Below, one piece after another: positions 8,773-16,648 of a stretch of DNA of 64,000 nt. The translations under genes and the position numbers were made by a program. A model generated the notes under the pieces. It was not told where the DNA came from and ran no database searches. It was given only the letters and a program-made list of their open reading frames with translations. Origin of the DNA: Natronolimnohabitans sp. A-GB9 (GTDB lineage Archaea; Halobacteriota; Halobacteria; Halobacteriales; Natrialbaceae); assembly GCF_030848565.1 (NCBI RefSeq), contig NZ_JAVDDV010000002.1, forward strand, positions 186,001-250,000, written 5' to 3'. Position 1 is the first letter of the stretch; the number at the start of each line of letters is the position of its first letter.

Positions 8773-10113
8773 GTGGGTTCGGGAACGAATCTCATCCGAC
8801 GGTGGCAAGGCGCCACGAGCGGCGCAGACGGGAATCGAACGGTAGTAATCGCTGCGGTCATCGTGAGCACGTTTTTCGTCGGGTTCGGGGGCGGCGTCAT
8901 CTTCCCGATCCTGCCGAATCTGGGGGTCGTGCTCGGCATTTCGCCGTTTCTCGTCGGTCTGATCCTCAGCGCCAACCGGTTCTCCCGGTTGGTCGCGAAC
9001 GCGCCGGCAGGCGTCCTGGTCGACCGCGTCGGAACGCGGAAACCGTTCGTCGTCGGAATGGTCGTCCAGGGGGTCGCGACGTTTGGCTACGTCGTCGCCA
9101 TCGTCGCTGCCAGACCCGAGCTGTGGTTTCTCCCCGACGTCCCCGAAGCCTGGTTTCTCGGCTCGCGGGTCGTCTGGGGCGTCGGGAGCGCAGCCGTCTT
9201 CGCGACGGCGTATACGATCGCATCGGACGTCAGCGACGGGAGTTCCCGGGGCGCGAGCATGGGCCTCATCCGTGGCGGCGTACTCTTTGGCTTCCCGAGT
9301 GGCGTCGTCATCGGCGGGATCATCAGCGAGTTCGCGGGCACAGTGTCGGCGTTCGTCGTCGCGACGGTGTTCGCCGCCCTCGCGAGCGTGATCGCCTACG
9401 CGACGATTCCGGAGACTCACGTCGATGGCGACGAACACCGGTCGGTCTCGGTGTTGGACGTCGACACGAGCGTGCCCGCACTGACCGTCGGTCTGGTGAA
9501 CTTCGCGGTGTTGTTCGCCTACATCGGCGCACTGTTCGCGACGCTCGTGCTCTTTCTCGAGCACAACGATCTCGGCGTCTTCGGCTTCGACGCACAGGCG
9601 TCGTCGGGGATCTTCATGGCCCTGACTGTCGTCTCGGCAGGGATCTTCATGTTCCTCGGCGGCTACGTCAGCGACCGGACGGAGTCGCGGGTTCCGACCC
9701 TCCTCGTCTTCCTGGGAACGACGTTCGTCGGCTTCGTCTTGTTCGCGATGGCCGACTCGATCGCGACGCTTGCGATCGCCTGTCTCCTGGTCGGAGCCGG
9801 ACAGGGCGGGACGAGCGGTCCGTTGATGGCCTTGCTCGCCGACCTCACGCCCGACGAGCGCGTCGGCCGGGCCGTCGGCACGAACAACGTTCTCGGCGAT
9901 ATCGGCGGCGGCCTCGGACCGATCGTCTCGCTGCCGCTCGTCGAACTGGTTGGCTTTCAGCCCATCTACGTCGCGTGTGCCGTCCTCCCCGTCGTCGCCG
10001 GTGGCATTCTCCTCGCCGGAATCCACCGGGAAACCGGCCAGTTCCTCCCGAACGTGTCCGTCCTCGAGGACTCGAGCGCCGCCTCGAGCCAACTCTCGGA
10101 CCACGCCGACTGA
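8773..10113 (+). CDS. MFS transporter, exporter type
   Basis: A 446-residue major facilitator protein with about 12 hydrophobic helices. The conserved loop between helices 2 and 3 reads NAPAGVLVDRVGTRKP, a motif A variant. An N-terminal tail of about 20 polar residues precedes helix 1. The GTG start has a purine-rich CTGGAGG about 15 bases before it; a slightly different start is possible. The family exports drugs and metabolites or takes up solutes; the operator-like palindrome upstream favours inducible export. Substrate unknown. Confidence 0.85.
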   Translation: MGSGTNLIRRWQGATSGADGNRTVVIAAVIVSTFFVGFGGGVIFPILPNLGVVLGISPFLVGLILSANRFSRLVANAPAGVLVDRVGTRKPFVVGMVVQGVATFGYVVAIVAARPELWFLPDVPEAWFLGSRVVWGVGSAAVFATAYTIASDVSDGSSRGASMGLIRGGVLFGFPSGVVIGGIISEFAGTVSAFVVATVFAALASVIAYATIPETHVDGDEHRSVSVLDVDTSVPALTVGLVNFAVLFAYIGALFATLVLFLEHNDLGVFGFDAQASSGIFMALTVVSAGIFMFLGGYVSDRTESRVPTLLVFLGTTFVGFVLFAMADSIATLAIACLLVGAGQGGTSGPLMALLADLTPDERVGRAVGTNNVLGDIGGGLGPIVSLPLVELVGFQPIYVACAVLPVVAGGILLAGIHRETGQFLPNVSVLEDSSAASSQLSDHAD

Positions 10114-10213
10114 TCGACGCGGTCTCGGGTCGAGCGAACACGTCTTCAAACGCGACGTGCGTCGTCTCCGGTTTCCATACACCCAAAAGGACACGCGTCG
10201 TCTATGAGAGACG

Positions 10214-11218
10214 ATGACTGACAGAGACGTCCACCTCCCGGTCGCCGCACAGCCGACCGTCGACTCGATCGTCGACTACACACGACGGGCCGAAGACGGT
10301 GGCTACGACTGTGCCTGGCTCCCCGAGACCTGGGGGCGAGACGGCGTCACCGTCCTTGCGACGATGGCCGAACGAACCGACTCGATCGATCTCGGCTCGA
10401 GTATCTTCAACACCTACTCACGCTCGCCGGCACTGCTAGGCCAGACGGCAGCGACGCTCCAGGAGGCCTCCGAGGGCCGGTTCCGTCTCGGTCTCGGTCC
10501 CAGCGGACCCGTCGTCGTCGAGAACTGGCACGGGATGGAGTACGGCAACCCGCTCAAACGAACCCGCGAGACCGTCGAGATCGTTCGCCAGGTGCTCGCC
10601 GGCGAGACCGTCGACTACGACGGCGACGACTTCGAGCTCTCGGGCTTTCGCCTGCGCTGTGACCTGCCAGAGCCCGCTCCGCCGATCGAGGTCACGGGAA
10701 TGGGGCCGAAAGCCGTCGAACTCGCCGGCCGCTTCGCCGACGGCTGGCACGGGATCATGCTCACGCCCGACGGAATCGAGGCCCGTATCGACGACCTCGA
10801 GCGCGGCGCCGAACTCGGCGACCGCGACCCCGACGACGTGGGGGTCACCGCCGGCGTCACCTGCTGTGCGCTCGACGATCCGGGCCGCGCTCGCGAACTC
10901 GCACGCCAGCACGTCGCCTTCTACATCGGCGGGATGGGTACCTTCTATCGCGACGCGCTGGTCCGTCAGGGGTACGACGTCGCCGCGGAGATCCACGACG
11001 CCTGGCAGGACGGCGACCGAGAACGGGCCCTCGGCCTCCTCGAGGACGATCTGCTCGAGGATCTCTGTGCCGTCGGCGACCCCGAAACCGCCCGGGAGCG
11101 ACTCGAGCGCTACGAAGCCGTCGACGGCATCGACGCCGTCGCGGTCAGTTTCCCACGCGGTGCCGACGAGGACGAGATCCGCCAGACGATGGAGGCGATG
11201 GCGCCGGAGACGAACTGA
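10214..11218 (+). CDS. LLM-class F420-dependent oxidoreductase
   Basis: A 334-residue luciferase-like TIM-barrel protein. Features include GGYDCAWLPETWGRDG near residue 28, RFRLGLGPSGPVVVENW near 95, and PIEVTGMGPKAVELAG near 155. The last two are flavin/F420 contacts of the methylene-H4MPT reductase-like branch. Haloarchaea make coenzyme F420 and have several such paralogues, including one equivalog that starts like this protein. The substrate is unknown; it need not be a folate enzyme. It lies 100 bases after the MFS gene and may be co-transcribed. Confidence 0.85.
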   Translation: MTDRDVHLPVAAQPTVDSIVDYTRRAEDGGYDCAWLPETWGRDGVTVLATMAERTDSIDLGSSIFNTYSRSPALLGQTAATLQEASEGRFRLGLGPSGPVVVENWHGMEYGNPLKRTRETVEIVRQVLAGETVDYDGDDFELSGFRLRCDLPEPAPPIEVTGMGPKAVELAGRFADGWHGIMLTPDGIEARIDDLERGAELGDRDPDDVGVTAGVTCCALDDPGRARELARQHVAFYIGGMGTFYRDALVRQGYDVAAEIHDAWQDGDRERALGLLEDDLLEDLCAVGDPETARERLERYEAVDGIDAVAVSFPRGADEDEIRQTMEAMAPETN

Positions 11219-11380
11219 GACGGATCGCTGTCGGTCGGTCCGGAGCCCTGCGATCGCAGACGCGTCGTCGGATCGCCGAGACTCGGGACAGTGGCCCGAC
11301 TGCGGAAGTCGCCGCCGATCGTTATTCCGACCTATTTCCGACAGAATCAAAACATCCGAGCGCGTCTCCACTCGAGAACG

Positions 11381-11797
11381 ATGGGATCCGAGACAGCAGA
11401 CGCCGCCGGCACCGCGACAGCACGGCCGCAGTCGATTTCCTCGAATGTGCTTGCGGCCGGGACACACGTGCTGGCGTTACCGACGTGGATCGTCGGGCCG
11501 CTGCTCGTAATCTGGCTGTCACGAAGCGAGTACGTCACCGAACATGCACGACACGCTATCAACTGGCAACTCACCGTCGGTGTCGGCTACTATCTGGCCG
11601 GGGTACTCGCCGTCGCAACCGCCGCGGGCGGAGACTCGCTGTTCGTTCTCTGGGCGTCGGTCCTCGCGGTGATCGTTCTGGGCGGCAACCTCCTGTTCTG
11701 TGGCGTCGCTGCGGTTCGGGCAGCACGTGGCTGCCAGTGGGAGTATCCCGTCGCGATTCGGCTGATGACGTCGGCGGACGTCTCGCGAACGTTTTAG
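11381..11797 (+). CDS. DUF4870-type small membrane protein
   Basis: A 138-residue protein with a polar N-terminus and three to four hydrophobic segments. The signature of DUF4870 (Tic20-like) proteins is present: a first helix ending GPLLVIWLSRS, then HARHAINWQLTV, then two helices. Its function is uncharacterised. The ATG at 11381 was chosen because the frame upstream is polar and lacks the family pattern; AACGATG has no strong Shine-Dalgarno. Confidence 0.78.
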   Translation: MGSETADAAGTATARPQSISSNVLAAGTHVLALPTWIVGPLLVIWLSRSEYVTEHARHAINWQLTVGVGYYLAGVLAVATAAGGDSLFVLWASVLAVIVLGGNLLFCGVAAVRAARGCQWEYPVAIRLMTSADVSRTF

Positions 11798-11842
11798 GGT
11801 GGGTGTACGATCCCAACCGAACTACGCTCGGTACTATTCGTC

Positions 11843-11856
11843 CGATAAATTAAAGC
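11843..11856 (+). promoter_or_regulatory. TATA-type promoter of PAP2 gene
   Basis: CGATAAATTAAAGC lies 28-41 bases before the ATG at 11884 in an otherwise GC-rich stretch. This is the spacing expected for a leaderless or very short-leader haloarchaeal transcript. Confidence 0.5.
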
Positions 11857-11883
11857 AAGCAAGAATTCTTGGATAGGTTATCT

Positions 11884-12834
11884 ATGGTCCCCGGTCGATG
11901 GCACCCGCTGTTCGACCCAGCACTCCTCGAGGCGATCATCGAGGCGACACCCGAGTGGCTCGGCGCGTTACTCGTTCCGATCACGTACATCGGCAGCGTC
12001 TTCGTCGTCGTTCCGGCAGTTGTCGTCGCCTACTGGTGGGACCCCGACCGAATGGGTGCCTGGCTCCCCGCGTTTCTCGCCTACTACGGGCTGATGGCGA
12101 GTATCAAGTCGCTAAACTCGGCAACCCGGCCAGACGTCGATCCGGCCGTCGGTCCAGAGCTGTTTCCGGCGATCTACGCGACCTGGTACGAGCACGCGAC
12201 GGCGATCTCGTCGACGAGTTTTCCAAGCGGGAACGCGATGGTGCCGGCGCTGATCGTCGGGCTGATGATCGTCGATCTGCGCGTCAGTACGCTCCGTCGC
12301 CGGGCGGTAGTCGGTGGCTTCGTCATCGCTCTCGTCGGCTACACACGGCTCGGACTCGGCGTCCACTACCCGATCGACGTCATCGGCGGGATCACACTCG
12401 GGCTGGCACTACTCGGCGTGATCGTCTACTGTCGACGCCGACTCGAGGACGGCGTCACGGCTGTCTTCGTCCTCGCGTTGGTCGTCACGTTCGTCAGCGT
12501 CTGGCTCCGCAGCAACGGTTTTGGCGTCCCGACGTGGGCCGGAATTCAGGGCTCGAACCGCGTTCTCGCCTTCGGCGGCGCCGTCGGCGGCCTGCTCGCC
12601 TGGCGGCTCGGTCGCACGACCGACTGGGCCTACACACGCGACACGCTAGGTAGCGTCGGCTCGTTCGCAACGCTGCTGGCCGTCGTCACAGCGACGTACA
12701 TAGTCCATACGACCGTCACGCATCCCCTCGTGACGATGCTGTGGGCAGCCGTCGCCTTCGGAGCGGTCGTTGCCGTCCCACACATCGTCCCGACTCGCAC
12801 GGAGCTGTCGGCGACGCTGGGCGTGTCGGCGTGA
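11884..12834 (+). CDS. PAP2-family membrane phosphatase with PSGN variant
   Basis: A 316-residue integral membrane protein with about eight helices. The three phosphatase blocks are KSLNSATRP, FPSGNAM and TRLGLGVHYPID, matching KX6RP, PSGH and SRX5HX3D. In the second block the usual histidine is asparagine (codon AAC), and in the third Ser is Thr. Members dephosphorylate lipid phosphates such as phosphatidic acid or polyprenyl pyrophosphate. The second-block His acts as general acid, so activity may be altered. The start follows the TATA spacing; a TTG five codons upstream is less likely. Confidence 0.83.
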   Translation: MVPGRWHPLFDPALLEAIIEATPEWLGALLVPITYIGSVFVVVPAVVVAYWWDPDRMGAWLPAFLAYYGLMASIKSLNSATRPDVDPAVGPELFPAIYATWYEHATAISSTSFPSGNAMVPALIVGLMIVDLRVSTLRRRAVVGGFVIALVGYTRLGLGVHYPIDVIGGITLGLALLGVIVYCRRRLEDGVTAVFVLALVVTFVSVWLRSNGFGVPTWAGIQGSNRVLAFGGAVGGLLAWRLGRTTDWAYTRDTLGSVGSFATLLAVVTATYIVHTTVTHPLVTMLWAAVAFGAVVAVPHIVPTRTELSATLGVSA

Positions 12835-12918
12835 GAACGTGGCGTAGCGTGTATCGTAGTCCGATACGGACCGCTGTCGGTATCAAAACAGGTGACTGTC
12901 TGGTCCAAGCGTCACGGC

Positions 12919-13263
12919 TCACCGACCCGCACCGACGAACGTCGCGGGGACGACAACGAGCGCGAGCGGGTCGACGCCCGACCTAACGGGCGGAACCGCG
13001 TGTGCCATAGCGAAGACGACTGCGGCCTCGTCGACGATTCCGGCCCCGTCGCCGACGACCCCGGCAGCAGCGAGGCCAAGCGTCACCAGGAAACCGACCA
13101 GCCATGCGACGGCCCCGCGGACGAGCCCCCAGACAGCGCCGATTATACCGACTGCCCTCTCGAACGGCCGGAAACGCCTTGTGGATCGTTCGTCCCGGTT
13201 CGTCTCGGTTCGTCTCGCGCTCGTCTCGAGTACGCCGAGATCGAGACGCATTCGAAATCGCAT
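12919..13263 (-). CDS. Small membrane protein, uncharacterised
   Basis: A 114-residue protein on the minus strand, divergent from the AIR synthase gene. After a charged N-terminus (about 45 residues, rich in Arg) come hydrophobic stretches at about 48-72 and 80-114. Codons in this frame end almost always in G or C across the hydrophobic part, which is not expected of a shadow frame. A second ATG at 13251 is an alternative start. No family recognised. The same frame stays open far upstream opposite the AIR synthase gene, but that part is a shadow. Confidence 0.55.
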   Translation of the reverse strand: MRFRMRLDLGVLETSARRTETNRDERSTRRFRPFERAVGIIGAVWGLVRGAVAWLVGFLVTLGLAAAGVVGDGAGIVDEAAVVFAMAHAVPPVRSGVDPLALVVVPATFVGAGR

Positions 13264-13320
13264 CCGTACCGACGAGTCGACCCCGACAGCTACAAACCGC
13301 AGATCCACCCAGTTCGTGGT

Positions 13321-14307
13321 ATGCCCGGGAAGGTGAGTCCCGACGAGTTGCTCGCACACGTCTTCGAGCGGACGGGAACGGCCGCCGAGGACGAAACGGT
13401 CCTGCAGGGGCCGGCCGACGGCGAAGACGCCGCCGCTATTTCCCTGCCGTCCGACGAGGAGACGCTGGTCGTCAGCTCGGATCCGATCTCGCTGGCGGCC
13501 GAGGGAGTCGGCTCGCTCGCCGTTCCCATCGCCTGTAACGACGTCGCTGCGTCCGGCGCCGATCCGCGCTGGCTGACGACCGTCATCATGTTGCCCGACG
13601 AGACGTCCCCACTCGAGGAGATCACCCGAGACCTCGACGCCGCAGCACAGGACGTCGGCGCTTCGATCGTCGGCGGCCACTCGGAGTACGTCGACCAACT
13701 CGAGCGGCCGTTGCTCTCGCTGACCGCGATGGGAACGACCGAGGCGTTCGTCCCGACCGGTGGTGCCACCCCCGGCGACAGCGTTCTCCTCACGAAGGCC
13801 GCTGGACTCGAGGGAACGTCGATCCTGGCGGCCGACTTCGGCGACGAACTCGGCATCGAGGACGACGTCCGCGAGCGCGCCGAATCGTTCGTCGAAGAAC
13901 TCAGCATCGTCCCCGACGCTCGCGCGATCCGGGCGGACGCAACCGCGATGCACGATCCGACCGAGGGTGGCGTCGCGGCCGGCTTGCTCGAGATCGCCCG
14001 CGCCTCGGACGTCCGGCTCGAGGTCTCTCGAGACGCGATCCCGATCCGAGAGGAGACCGAACAGCTGTGTGCGGCGGCCAAGGTCGATCCGCTGCGGATC
14101 TTCGGCTCCGGCGCGTTGCTGGCGACGGTTCCGGCGGACGCAGTCGAGGATTGCCTCGCAGCGCTCGAGGAAGCTGGCCTCGAGGGTGCCGAGATCGGCA
14201 CCGTTCACGAGGGAGACGGCGGGCTCGTGATCGACGACGAGCCGATCACCGACCCCGTCGAAGACGACCTCTATCCGCTGTGGGAGCAGGCCGACAGCGC
14301 CGACTGA
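13321..14307 (+). CDS. AIR synthase-related protein (HypE/PurM/ThiL superfamily)
   Basis: A 328-residue protein of the AIR synthase superfamily. The N-terminal ATP-binding half has GPADGEDAAAI, VVSSDPIS and VPIACNDVAASGADPRW. The C-terminal half has MHDPTEGGVAAGLLEIA and a glycine-rich FGSGALLATVP. This is closest to the HypE-like group found in archaea without hydrogenases, whose substrate is unknown. HypE's C-terminal acceptor cysteine is absent here, so a carbamoyl-dehydration role is unlikely. The ATG (MPGKVSPDELL) was chosen over the long open frame upstream, which has no similarity. The stop TGA begins a TGATACGG repeat. Confidence 0.82.
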   Translation: MPGKVSPDELLAHVFERTGTAAEDETVLQGPADGEDAAAISLPSDEETLVVSSDPISLAAEGVGSLAVPIACNDVAASGADPRWLTTVIMLPDETSPLEEITRDLDAAAQDVGASIVGGHSEYVDQLERPLLSLTAMGTTEAFVPTGGATPGDSVLLTKAAGLEGTSILAADFGDELGIEDDVRERAESFVEELSIVPDARAIRADATAMHDPTEGGVAAGLLEIARASDVRLEVSRDAIPIREETEQLCAAAKVDPLRIFGSGALLATVPADAVEDCLAALEEAGLEGAEIGTVHEGDGGLVIDDEPITDPVEDDLYPLWEQADSAD

Positions 14308-14479
14308 TACGGTTCCCTGTCGTCACGTCCCGCCGATCGCCAGCATGGGGTCGGGGATCCGCAGGACAGCGTGTTGGACCGACGTACTGGCTCACCTACA
14401 GACGGGTCGTATCGGTGGCAACACGAAGGCCCGAATTCGCCTGCGTGGGGCTTATTGACGCGGGAACGTTTCACCTGCC

Positions 14480-14674
14480 ATGGCGACGATCGCCTACGAG
14501 GGACCGGACGGGACTGCCGAGGAAACCGTCGACGCCGGTAACATCACGGATTCGGGGAAAGTCCAGGGACTCCGGATCCAACTCGAGGACGGTTACGTCC
14601 ACCTGCCTTACACCCGGGTGTACTGGATTCGGATGAGCGAAGACGAAGGGAAGGCCGACTACTCGTCGGCGTAG
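14480..14674 (+). CDS. Small haloarchaeal protein of unknown function
   Basis: A 64-residue acidic protein (MATIAYEGPDGTAEET...). Predicted beta strands alternate with short loops (GLRIQLEDGYVHLPYTRVYWI), suggesting a small beta-barrel or SH3-like fold. Codon bias is good. It has no cysteines and no signal. The role is unknown; it is a soluble, conserved-looking haloarchaeal type of protein. Confidence 0.62.
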   Translation: MATIAYEGPDGTAEETVDAGNITDSGKVQGLRIQLEDGYVHLPYTRVYWIRMSEDEGKADYSSA

Positions 14675-14811
14675 CGTCGGGAACGTTGCCCGTCGCCTCG
14701 CAGCCACCCGCGTGGCCACAGGTGCCACTGGACCGACGTTTAGATAGATCGTATCGGCCAGGGCACTCGTGGAAGTACAGTCGATCGAACCGAGAGTCGC
14801 TCAGCAACGAG

Positions 14812-14867
14812 GTGTCACTACGAGAGTGCCACCACGAAAGTGCCACTACGAGAGTACCATCACGAAA
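14812..14867. repeat. 14-bp tandem repeat, four copies
   Basis: Four contiguous copies of consensus GTGYCACYACGARA: 14812-14825, 14826-14839, 14840-14853 and 14854-14867. They alternate between GAGA and GAAA endings, as if a 28-bp unit had been duplicated. There are no spacers, so this is not CRISPR. It could be a multi-site protein-binding region. Confidence 0.8.
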
Positions 14868-14964
14868 GGGCTACAGTACTATCGTGGCACCGACGAGTAT
14901 CCACTCCCTCCCCAGCCGATTCGCTCACTCGCCGTGCTCGTTCGCTCATCCCTCGCGTGGGTTC

Positions 14965-14997
14965 GTGTCGCGGCTCACGGATCGTTCGCCGCGACAC
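14965..14997. repeat. Perfect 10-bp stem-loop
   Basis: GTGTCGCGGC (14965-14974) pairs exactly with GCCGCGACAC (14988-14997) across a 13-base loop. No T-run follows on the plus strand, so it is not a classical terminator. It lies between the two repeat clusters. Confidence 0.65.
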
Positions 14998-15016
14998 GGC
15001 ACGCGCCATCGCACTC

Positions 15017-15080
15017 GAGTTCCGTGCTACCGCAGGCGGGTCCCGTGCTACCGAAAGACGCGAGTTCCGTGCTGCCGCAG
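15017..15080. repeat. Three-copy direct repeat CCGTGCTRCCG
   Basis: The cores CCGTGCTACCG (15022-15032), CCGTGCTACCG (15043-15053) and CCGTGCTGCCG (15067-15077) are 21 and 24 bases apart, about two helical turns. The first and third copies share a longer 19-base unit beginning GAGTTCCGTGCT. They lie 90-150 bases before the aglM promoter. Confidence 0.7.
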
Positions 15081-15165
15081 GTCGTGAGATCGGTCACCTC
15101 GAGTAGATCGACCGGACCGACCAGCGCGGGGACGATCGACGACCGATTCGTGACCGCGACGAATC

Positions 15166-15177
15166 CAAAAATATCTA
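15166..15177 (+). promoter_or_regulatory. TATA-type promoter of aglM
   Basis: CCAAAAATATCT lies 26-37 bases before the aglM ATG and is the only AT-rich stretch nearby. A purine-rich GGGGAGA also lies just before the ATG, so a short leader with Shine-Dalgarno is possible. Confidence 0.5.
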
Positions 15178-15202
15178 ACAGTACGCGACTTTCGGGGAGA
15201 GT

Positions 15203-16492
15203 ATGCACGTCTCTATCGTCGGCAGCGGCTACGTCGGGACGACGATCGCCGCCTGCCTTGCGGACCTCGGTCACGAGGTTACGAACGTCGAGATCGACGA
15301 CGAGATCGTCGCGACGATCAACGCCGGCGAGGCTCCGATCCACGAGTCGGGCCTCGAGGAGCGAATCGCCGAACACGGCGGGTCGACGCTGCGGGCGACG
15401 ACCGACTACGACGACGTCCGCGAGACCGACCTCACGTTCCTCTGTCTCCCGACGCCCCAGGCCGAGGACGGCAGTCTCGATCTGGCACCGATGCAGGCCG
15501 GCGCCGAGTCGCTGGGTCGGGCACTCGCCGACAAGGACGACGACCATCTCGTCGTCGTCAAAAGCACCGTCCTCCCCGGAACCACCGAGGAGGTCGTCGG
15601 CCCGATCCTCGAGGACGAGTCCGGCAAACGGATCGGCGACGACCTCGAACTCGCGATGAACCCCGAGTTCCTCCGAATGGGAACGGCGGTCGAAGACTTC
15701 CTCGAGCCCGACAAAGTCGTCATCGGAGCGACCAGTGAGGGAGCGGCCGCGACGCTGCGGGAACTGTACGACCCGATCGTCACGCGCGAGGAGACGTCCC
15801 TCGTCGAGACCGATATCCGCGAGGCCGAACTCATCAAGTACGCCAACAACGCCTTCCTCGCCTCGAAGGTCTCGCTGGTCAACGAACTCGGCAACATCGC
15901 AAAGACCTACGGCGCCGACGCCTACGAGGTACTCGAGGCGGTCGGCCTCGACGACCGCATCTGCGAGCGGTTCATGCGCTCGGGGCTTGGCTGGGGCGGC
16001 TCCTGTTTCCCGAAAGACGTCGACGCCTTGCGTGCCGGCGCACGCGAACAGGGGTACGATCCCGCACTGCTCGACGCCGTCGTCGCGGTCAACGACGGCC
16101 AGCCCCGCCGGCTGGTCGGGCTACTCGCCGACCACGTCGATCTCGAGGGTGCACGGATCGCGGTGCTTGGCCTGTCGTTCAAGCCCGGGACCGACGACAT
16201 CCGGAAATCACGTGCACTCGACGTGATCGAGTCCCTCCAGGACCGGGGCGCGTCGGTCGTCGCCTACGACCCGGTTGCGATCGAGAACGTCCGGCCCGAC
16301 TACCCCGACGTGACGTACGCCGACTCGGCGACGGCGGCACTCGAGGACGCCGACGGCGCAGTCGTCGCGACCGACTGGCCCGAGTTCGACGACCTCGAGT
16401 TCGAGGGAATGGCAAGTCGGATCGTCGTCGACGGCCGACGGATCGATATCGACGCAGACGCCCTCGAGGTCTACGAAGGGCTGACCTGGTAA
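15203..16492 (+). CDS. aglM: UDP-glucose 6-dehydrogenase, AglM
   Basis: A 429-residue nucleotide-sugar dehydrogenase that oxidises UDP-glucose to UDP-glucuronate with two NAD+. The N-terminal Rossmann motif is VGSGYVGTTIAACLA at residues 6-20. Downstream are STVLPGTTEEVV, the substrate-binding NPEFLRMGTAVEDF, and the catalytic cysteine in WGGSCFPKDVDAL. In Haloferax, AglM supplies glucuronate for the S-layer glycan. The next gene, aglJ, adds a sugar of the same glycan, which supports the assignment. Length is normal. Confidence 0.93.
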   Translation: MHVSIVGSGYVGTTIAACLADLGHEVTNVEIDDEIVATINAGEAPIHESGLEERIAEHGGSTLRATTDYDDVRETDLTFLCLPTPQAEDGSLDLAPMQAGAESLGRALADKDDDHLVVVKSTVLPGTTEEVVGPILEDESGKRIGDDLELAMNPEFLRMGTAVEDFLEPDKVVIGATSEGAAATLRELYDPIVTREETSLVETDIREAELIKYANNAFLASKVSLVNELGNIAKTYGADAYEVLEAVGLDDRICERFMRSGLGWGGSCFPKDVDALRAGAREQGYDPALLDAVVAVNDGQPRRLVGLLADHVDLEGARIAVLGLSFKPGTDDIRKSRALDVIESLQDRGASVVAYDPVAIENVRPDYPDVTYADSATAALEDADGAVVATDWPEFDDLEFEGMASRIVVDGRRIDIDADALEVYEGLTW

Positions 16493-16508
16493 CTGGAGTC
16501 GGTCCGAT

Positions 16509-16588
16509 ATACTGCCGGACAACACGATGCACACACCGATCACACTCGAGACGCGGTCGGGAGTGTATTGACTGTTGTCCGGTAGTAT
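16509..16588. repeat. Dispersed palindromic element between aglM and aglJ
   Basis: The left end ATACTGCCGGACAACACGAT and inverted right end GACTGTTGTCCGGTAGTAT enclose about 40 bases with internal ACACTC/GAGTGT pairing. The ends match the elements at 6910-7023 and 33328-33435, but the inner part is like the latter rather than the former. Confidence 0.75.
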
Positions 16589-16648
16589 AGTAACCGCTGC
16601 ACGTGTCGATCAGTAGTCTTTTGCAGTCACAGTGGGGACTACCTGCCG

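Larger units (their letters stand above)
14675..15202. other. Repeat-rich intergenic region before aglM
   Basis: This 528-base gap has no convincing gene. It contains four 14-bp tandem repeats (14812-14867), a 10-bp perfect stem-loop (14965-14997), three copies of CCGTGCTRCCG (15022-15077) and the aglM promoter near 15166-15177. Open frames crossing it are low-complexity translations of the repeats. Confidence 0.6.

Noticed and set aside
8662-10194. 510-codon open frame on the minus strand opposite the MFS gene
   Set aside because: It is a composition shadow: the translation is rich in Arg, Asp and Glu with no domain pattern, while the plus strand gives a clear 12-helix transporter.
12919-14208. 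429-codon minus-strand frame across the AIR synthase-like gene
   Set aside because: Only its last 114 codons look like a real gene; the rest is a shadow of the plus-strand enzyme.
14812-15080. Possible CRISPR array
   Set aside because: Repeats are 14 bp without spacers or short irregular copies, and no cas genes are nearby.
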